Origin: Bathymodiolus japonicus methanotrophic gill symbiont
GTDB taxonomy: Bacteria; Pseudomonadota; Gammaproteobacteria; Methylococcales; Methylomonadaceae
Assembly: GCF_019721995.1 (NCBI RefSeq)
Contig: NZ_BLYC01000003.1
Coordinates: 186,001 to 250,000 of the forward strand
Direction: 5' to 3'
DNA: 64,000 nucleotides
The position numbers were made by a program, and so were the translations under genes. The notes beneath the pieces are model-generated. The model saw nothing but the letters and a program-made list of their open reading frames with translations, was not told where the DNA came from and did not search any database. Shown here one piece after another: positions 60,275 through 64,000 of the stretch (position 1 is its first letter; each line of letters starts with the position of its first letter).

Positions 60275-61844
60275 CTGAAGTTTCCTAGTTTTTAAAGCAT
60301 AAGAATATCAGCTAATGCTTATTTATATTAAATATTAAATATTAGATATTACTAATATTAGTGGCATTCCGCTGACTAAAAGCCTTGAATTCTTTTTAAA
60401 AACAACAGGTTAATCGTGAATGAGGCCTAGTCTTACTGTATAATGAAAGTTTATAACACATTGATTATACAAATAAAACGACCTCATTCATGTTCATTTT
60501 ACGCGATATTTTACTCCCGCTTCAAGATCATTTTTCCAAAACCACTTTAGGCCGCGAACGAGCCTCTCTGTTCGTTTACACGATCCTGTCCATTATCGTT
60601 CCTTTTACGTCATCAATGACCTCTAATCTTTGGCGTTGCCTTGATACGTTGTTTGGGTTTGAGATCAAGAATAAGCGCTTTTACACTTTCATGGCTTCTT
60701 CAACTTTGCCGTGGGCTGGGCTGTGGAAAACTATCTGGGAGCTGATTCCGTCTCCTGAAACAGATGGGCGCATATTGGTTGCACTGGATGACTCCATTAT
60801 CACTAAAGTAGGCAAAAATATCTTCGGCTGTGAAGCCATTTTTGACCACGCGGCCGAATCAAAGCAAATATCCATGGGCACAAAATATTGTATCGGTAGG
60901 GTTGCTGAAACAGGTCAAAGGTCGCTGGGCGTGCTTATTTTTAGATTTCCGATTTTATCTGCCCTTAAAAACAATTCAGGCAAAAAAAGAAACCGCCACG
61001 ATAAGAGGTGATGTCGTTCCTTTCCAGACCAAGATGACTCAGGCGGCTCAAATGCTGATTGCAATTGCAGAACATTTTTCCACCGCTCCGATATTGACAG
61101 TCACTGATAGCTGGTTTGGCAACAATGGCCTATGGAAGCCTGTTTACAAAGCTATCGGAAGCCGGTTTAATATTCTCTCTAGGTTAAGGTGCAATAATGT
61201 ACTGTACGATCGTCCAGAAAAAAGAAAACCCAAGCAGAGGGGGGCGGAATAAAAAGTACGGGCAGCGTCTGGGGGCAGCCACAGACATGGCAAAAACAGT
61301 ACAACAAAAGGCCCGATCGTATACCGTGAATCTCTATGGAAAACAGCGTGAAGTCAGGGCTTATAGTCGCGTTGTCATGCTGAAAACATTGAAACGACCC
61401 GTTCAGGTTGTCTGGGTGTTTCGTCGCACACAGTGGATTGCTTTGTTTACGACCGATCTAAGTTTATCCGTCACACAGATTATTGAGTATTATGGTGCGC
61501 GATGGAAAATCGAATCCGGGTTCAAAGCGCTCAAGCAAGACATAGGGAGTCAGAAAAGTCAGTGTCGAAATGCGCAGGCAGTGACCAACCATTTGAACTT
61601 CTGTATGATGGCAACAACGCTGACGTGGATTTACGCGGATCGTTTAAAAACCGATCCGGAACGTCGGCACAAAGTGAAGGGGTGAGCCAGTTTCGCATTT
61701 TCAGATATCCGCCGCATCATTGCCGAAGCGGCTTTGGATCCGGATTTTGAAAGGGTTTGCCCCAAATACAGCAGCTCCCCTGTAAATTCGGTGGTAGCCG
61801 TTTTATTGCGAATGGTTCCTTGATGAATTTCTAAGAAACTTCAG
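60275..61844 (+). mobile_element. IS-E copy 6, decayed transposase
   Basis: Full-length IS-E (1,570 bp) with both ends. The transposase starts at 60490 but has a frameshift near 60850 (AAATCGAATCAAAG shortened to GAATCAAAG), an extra G near 61240 and a nonsense TGA at about 61682. Flanks CCAATAAG and CTTACAAG do not match, so it marks another recombination point. Confidence 0.9.
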
Positions 61845-62223
61845 CTTACAAGTTTATATAGCATTTTTTTTGAAAATAATTATCTATGTATTTCAGTGAC
61901 TAATGGAGTAGTTCTAATAATTAACATAATCATTGCTGACCGTTGTGGGTTTATGTTGTAAATAAACAACGGTTAATTGCGGTTTTTTGTACGCATACGG
62001 TTTATGATCAGGAACCGCAAGTTAACAAAAAAATCTCGTAAAAGGAGAGAGCCTTTAATTTTACAGCCAACCAGGGTAAATGCAGCGCAAGAAGATACCG
62101 GGCGTAGCTCACACACTCTAAATTTTGTTAGTTAATGTGAGCTTAGTCACGATGAGGCGAATTCAGGTCAAGTAGAATTGCCACGGTGAAAAATTTAAAA
62201 CCACTAAACTGCAAGAGGAAAAA
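61845..62223. other. long leader region without a gene
   Basis: 379 bp with no ORF recognised. It contains a CRP-like site (62136-62151) and several short inverted repeats, ahead of a truncated leader peptide. It may be the untouched regulatory region of a gene whose body was deleted. Confidence 0.45.
62136..62151. promoter_or_regulatory. CRP/FNR-family-like binding site
   Basis: TGTGA-GCTTAG-TCACG, close to the CRP consensus TGTGA-N6-TCACA, 73 bp upstream of the ATG at 62224. Found by eye only. Confidence 0.4.
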
Positions 62224-62301
62224 ATGAAAAATAACTTAATAAAAGTAGCTGTACCATGCTTATTACTTCTCTCATCTAATATAGCAATTTGGAGGCTGTG
62301 A
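62224..62301 (+). pseudogene. orphan signal-peptide fragment (25 aa)
   Basis: MKNNLIKVAVPCLLLLSSNI then AIWRL and stop. AGAGG lies five bases upstream. It looks like the start of a secreted protein whose remainder was deleted; the join is just before GGAGGCTGTGA. Confidence 0.5.
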
Positions 62302-62308
62302 TTTACTT

Positions 62309-62334
62309 GTAGAGCGGACTTCAGTCCGCTCTAC
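62309..62334. repeat. REP-like palindrome at the end of the dehydrogenase gene
   Basis: A 12-bp perfect stem GTAGAGCGGACT, loop tc, then its complement. It overlaps the last bases of the dehydrogenase gene (stop at 62331-62333). Core shared with 11008-11023. Confidence 0.7.
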
Positions 62335-63194
62335 GCTAGATTTTTTTGTTTTAGGCGATACAGGGCTGAAATATCTTCATCGCCAAAGCCATCATTCATT
62401 AGTTGCTGATAATCGATAATAGTCTGTTGAACCAGAGGTAAATCTGCGGAGTTTTGCTCTGCCATAGACTGACAGATTTTCAGGTCTTTATGATGTAAGG
62501 CGAGTTTGAATCCCGGCTGATATTGCTGCCGCGTCATACTTAAGCCTCGGTGCTCTAAAAACCAGTTCCCGGCAGCACCACCTGAAACTACATCAATCAC
62601 TTTCTCTAATGGCAAGCCTTCTGCCTGTGCAAATGCGAGTGCTTCGGTCACCGCCTGGTTTATCCCTGCCGCTATAATCTGGTTAACGGCTTTAGTTCCT
62701 TGTCCTGAGCCAGTTGGCCCCATATAAATGATACGGCTACAGATGGAGTCTAATACCGGTTTTACTTTGTCTAGTATTGCCTGATCACCCCCGACCATCA
62801 TGGCTAATGTGCCATTTTTAGCGCCTTCTACCCCTCCGGATACTGGCGCATCCAGCAAGTGCGCCTGCCTGACAGCCAATAATTCTGCAGCTTTTGTCGC
62901 CGTCTCGCTGCTGACTGTAGAGGTATCTATAACGATGCTTCCGGGGCGGATGCTTTGCTGTATGGCTTTTATCACTTCTAGCAAATCTTTATCGGCAGAG
63001 ACACAGACTATAATTATATCCACGCTAGAGGCTAATTGCTGGATAGATGCAGCTGCTGTTATGTCCAGCTCTTTAGTCAGGGTGTCTGCTGTTGCTGAGG
63101 TTCTATTCCATAGCAGGTTTAAATTACCTGAGCGTGCAAGATTGCGCGCCATGCCTGTACCCATAGCGCCTAGACCAATGATTCCTGTTTGCAT
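62331..63194 (-). CDS. NAD(P)-dependent beta-hydroxyacid dehydrogenase
   Basis: 287 aa, intact, in the 3-hydroxyisobutyrate / 2-hydroxy-3-oxopropionate (tartronate semialdehyde) reductase family. It has the Rossmann loop GIIGLGAMGTGMARNL, DAPVSGGVEGAKNGTLAMMV (substrate region), GPTGSGQGTKAVNQ with the catalytic Lys, and HHKDLKICQSMAEQ. The family's substrates range over 3-hydroxyisobutyrate, tartronate semialdehyde and succinic semialdehyde, and the sequence alone does not settle which. No linked pathway genes are visible. Confidence 0.9.
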   Translation of the reverse strand: MQTGIIGLGAMGTGMARNLARSGNLNLLWNRTSATADTLTKELDITAAASIQQLASSVDIIIVCVSADKDLLEVIKAIQQSIRPGSIVIDTSTVSSETATKAAELLAVRQAHLLDAPVSGGVEGAKNGTLAMMVGGDQAILDKVKPVLDSICSRIIYMGPTGSGQGTKAVNQIIAAGINQAVTEALAFAQAEGLPLEKVIDVVSGGAAGNWFLEHRGLSMTRQQYQPGFKLALHHKDLKICQSMAEQNSADLPLVQQTIIDYQQLMNDGFGDEDISALYRLKQKNLA

Positions 63195-63237
63195 GTTATT
63201 TCCAACTCCTGTTGGTGGGATTAGGTTTTATTCAAAT

Positions 63238-63306
63238 ACAACGTAGGCCGCGGCTTTAGCCCGCTTTTTACGCATGGTTGGCGTGCTAAAACCGCGCCCT
63301 ACGTTG
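63238..63306. repeat. long imperfect inverted repeat (REP pair or terminator)
   Basis: Arms CAACGTAGG...GCGG..TTTAGC at about 63239-63262 and GCTAAAACCGCGCCCTACG ending at about 63304 pair over some 20 bp with few mismatches. It lies between the convergent-side end of the TPR gene and the dehydrogenase start. Confidence 0.65.
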
Positions 63307-63323
63307 TGTTCCTATTGTACTTT

Positions 63324-64000
63324 TTACCACTGCTGTTCACTCTGGTGTGGTTGTTGAATGCGGCCATACTGGTATTTGAATTTACGTTTTAATAGCCCGG
63401 ATGGGTTGTCAGGAATACGCTTTAACCACTGCTTGCTTGCTTGCTGCTGTTCGCTATCCTGTATATCAGTCTCACTTGCTTTTGCTGTTTCAGCTTCCTG
63501 CTCTTGCTGTTGATTTTCCTGTTCTTGAGCTTGCGCGTTTTTTTGTTGCTCATTTTCCTTGTCCTGCTGCTGGTCTGCTTCAGCACTTGCATCCTGTTGC
63601 TGTTGCTTATCTGACTCTCCTGCTTCCTGAGACTCTTGTTGCTCAGATTGCTCGCCTTGTTGACCCTGTTGTTTTTGCTGATCTTGTTGATCGCCGGACT
63701 GATCTTTTTCTTGTTGCTGGTCTTTATCTTGATATTGCTGTTGCTGTTTTTGTTGCTCCAGTGATTTTTCTACCAGTTGTTTATTATATTGCGCGTCTTT
63801 ATTATCTGGATTGAGCTTTAAGGCCTCGTCATACGCGCTAATCGCCTTTTCCAGTTGCCCTGATTTTGCTAATAGGTTGCCCTGATTATAAAACCCAGTA
63901 TCACTTGTTGCAGGGAGCAGCTGCTCATCTTCTGTCAGTTTTTTATCGGCTTTATAGCGTGCCGCCGCCTGCCAGGCCGGATCGGTAAATTGCTCTGCGG
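63324..64000 (-). CDS. TPR protein, BatB/BatC-like C-terminal part
   Basis: Runs off the right edge. Visible: a TPR unit (TGFYNQGNLLAKSGQLEKAI, SAYDEALKLNPDNKDAQYNK), a ~100-residue Q/E/D-rich low-complexity stretch (QQKQQQQYQDKDQQQEKDQ...), and the C-terminal motif WLKRIPDNPSGLLKRKFKYQ typical of VWA-TPR proteins of the MoxR/Bat (aerotolerance-type) cluster. The VWA domain would lie outside the window. In methylotrophs MoxR-type clusters assist enzyme maturation; membership is inference. Confidence 0.82.
   Translation of the reverse strand, partial: AEQFTDPAWQAAARYKADKKLTEDEQLLPATSDTGFYNQGNLLAKSGQLEKAISAYDEALKLNPDNKDAQYNKQLVEKSLEQQKQQQQYQDKDQQQEKDQSGDQQDQQKQQGQQGEQSEQQESQEAGESDKQQQQDASAEADQQQDKENEQQKNAQAQEQENQQQEQEAETAKASETDIQDSEQQQASKQWLKRIPDNPSGLLKRKFKYQYGRIQQPHQSEQQW

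Noticed and set aside
62041-62223. Riboswitch upstream of the orphan leader peptide
   Set aside because: The region has some hairpins, but I could not match any known riboswitch core (TPP, cobalamin, c-di-GMP, glycine) by eye.

Overview
The window carries a pmoCAB operon (particulate methane monooxygenase), a complete-looking glycogen phosphorylase, and a pilMNOPQ-aroK-aroB-hemE neighbourhood in the gammaproteobacterial order. Together these point to a type I (gammaproteobacterial, Methylococcales-like) methanotroph. The DNA is unusually loaded with mobile elements. The whole type IV pilus set seen here (pilT, pilU, pilM, pilO, pilP, pilQ) is broken, as are urtB, ald, msrP and an exopolysaccharide-type carbamoyltransferase cluster, while core genes beside them are intact. 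Such a pattern is usual in recently host-restricted or bottlenecked bacteria (methanotrophic symbionts are an obvious candidate), but that lifestyle is inference.

Layout. 1-2705: 5' part of polA and a tiny membrane protein. 2752-10580: mobile-element territory with urtB cut by an IS630 element. 10581-20760: SulP/STAS remnant, yggS, then pilT and pilU broken by an IS-within-IS pile that includes a 1,524-bp tandem duplication. 20811-30430: intact block trmL, glgP, secA, pmoB-pmoA-pmoC with a clear promoter and terminator. 30431-35193: a small unknown protein and an alanine dehydrogenase gene in pieces. 35280-38815: DUF411 protein, hemE, aroB, aroK. 38876-46012: decayed pilQPOM interleaved with IS elements. 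46603-51336: mrcA, gltA, rpmE, xthA. 51491-61844: msrP broken twice, an IS66-like element, and a broken SGNH/DUF5989/SxtJ-like/carbamoyltransferase cluster. 62224-64000: orphan leader peptide, a hydroxyacid dehydrogenase and the C-terminal part of a TPR/BatB-like protein.

The most unusual content is a superfamily of non-coding, highly structured repeats (called SR here) of five size classes: SR-A 295 bp, SR-A' 301, SR-B 280, SR-B2 291 and SR-C 260. About twenty copies or fragments are present. They encode no transposase and share a 3' end of the form GGACTA-stem-loop-stem-CAGCG, in which the stem sequence differs between classes while pairing is kept. They are inserted in genes, IS elements, MITEs and each other. 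In at least thirteen cases deleting the element restores the host sequence or reading frame with no duplicated base, and seven of these can be compared with an unoccupied site in this same window (one of the seven to within one C). One locus (3778-4600) is a three-level nest of such insertions. Lack of target duplication plus conserved hairpins recalls single-strand (IS200/IS605-type), IS607-type or HEARO-like mobile RNAs, but no mobilising enzyme is in the window and I could not assign the family.

Two MITEs can be tied to autonomous elements by shared ends and target-duplication length: MITE-D (about 204 bp, 8-bp duplication in most copies) to the IS4-family element IS-E, and MITE-F (152 bp, 5-bp duplication) to IS-F. 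All element names of the form IS-E, IS-F, IS-I, IS-J, MITE-D, MITE-F and SR are local labels, not database names.
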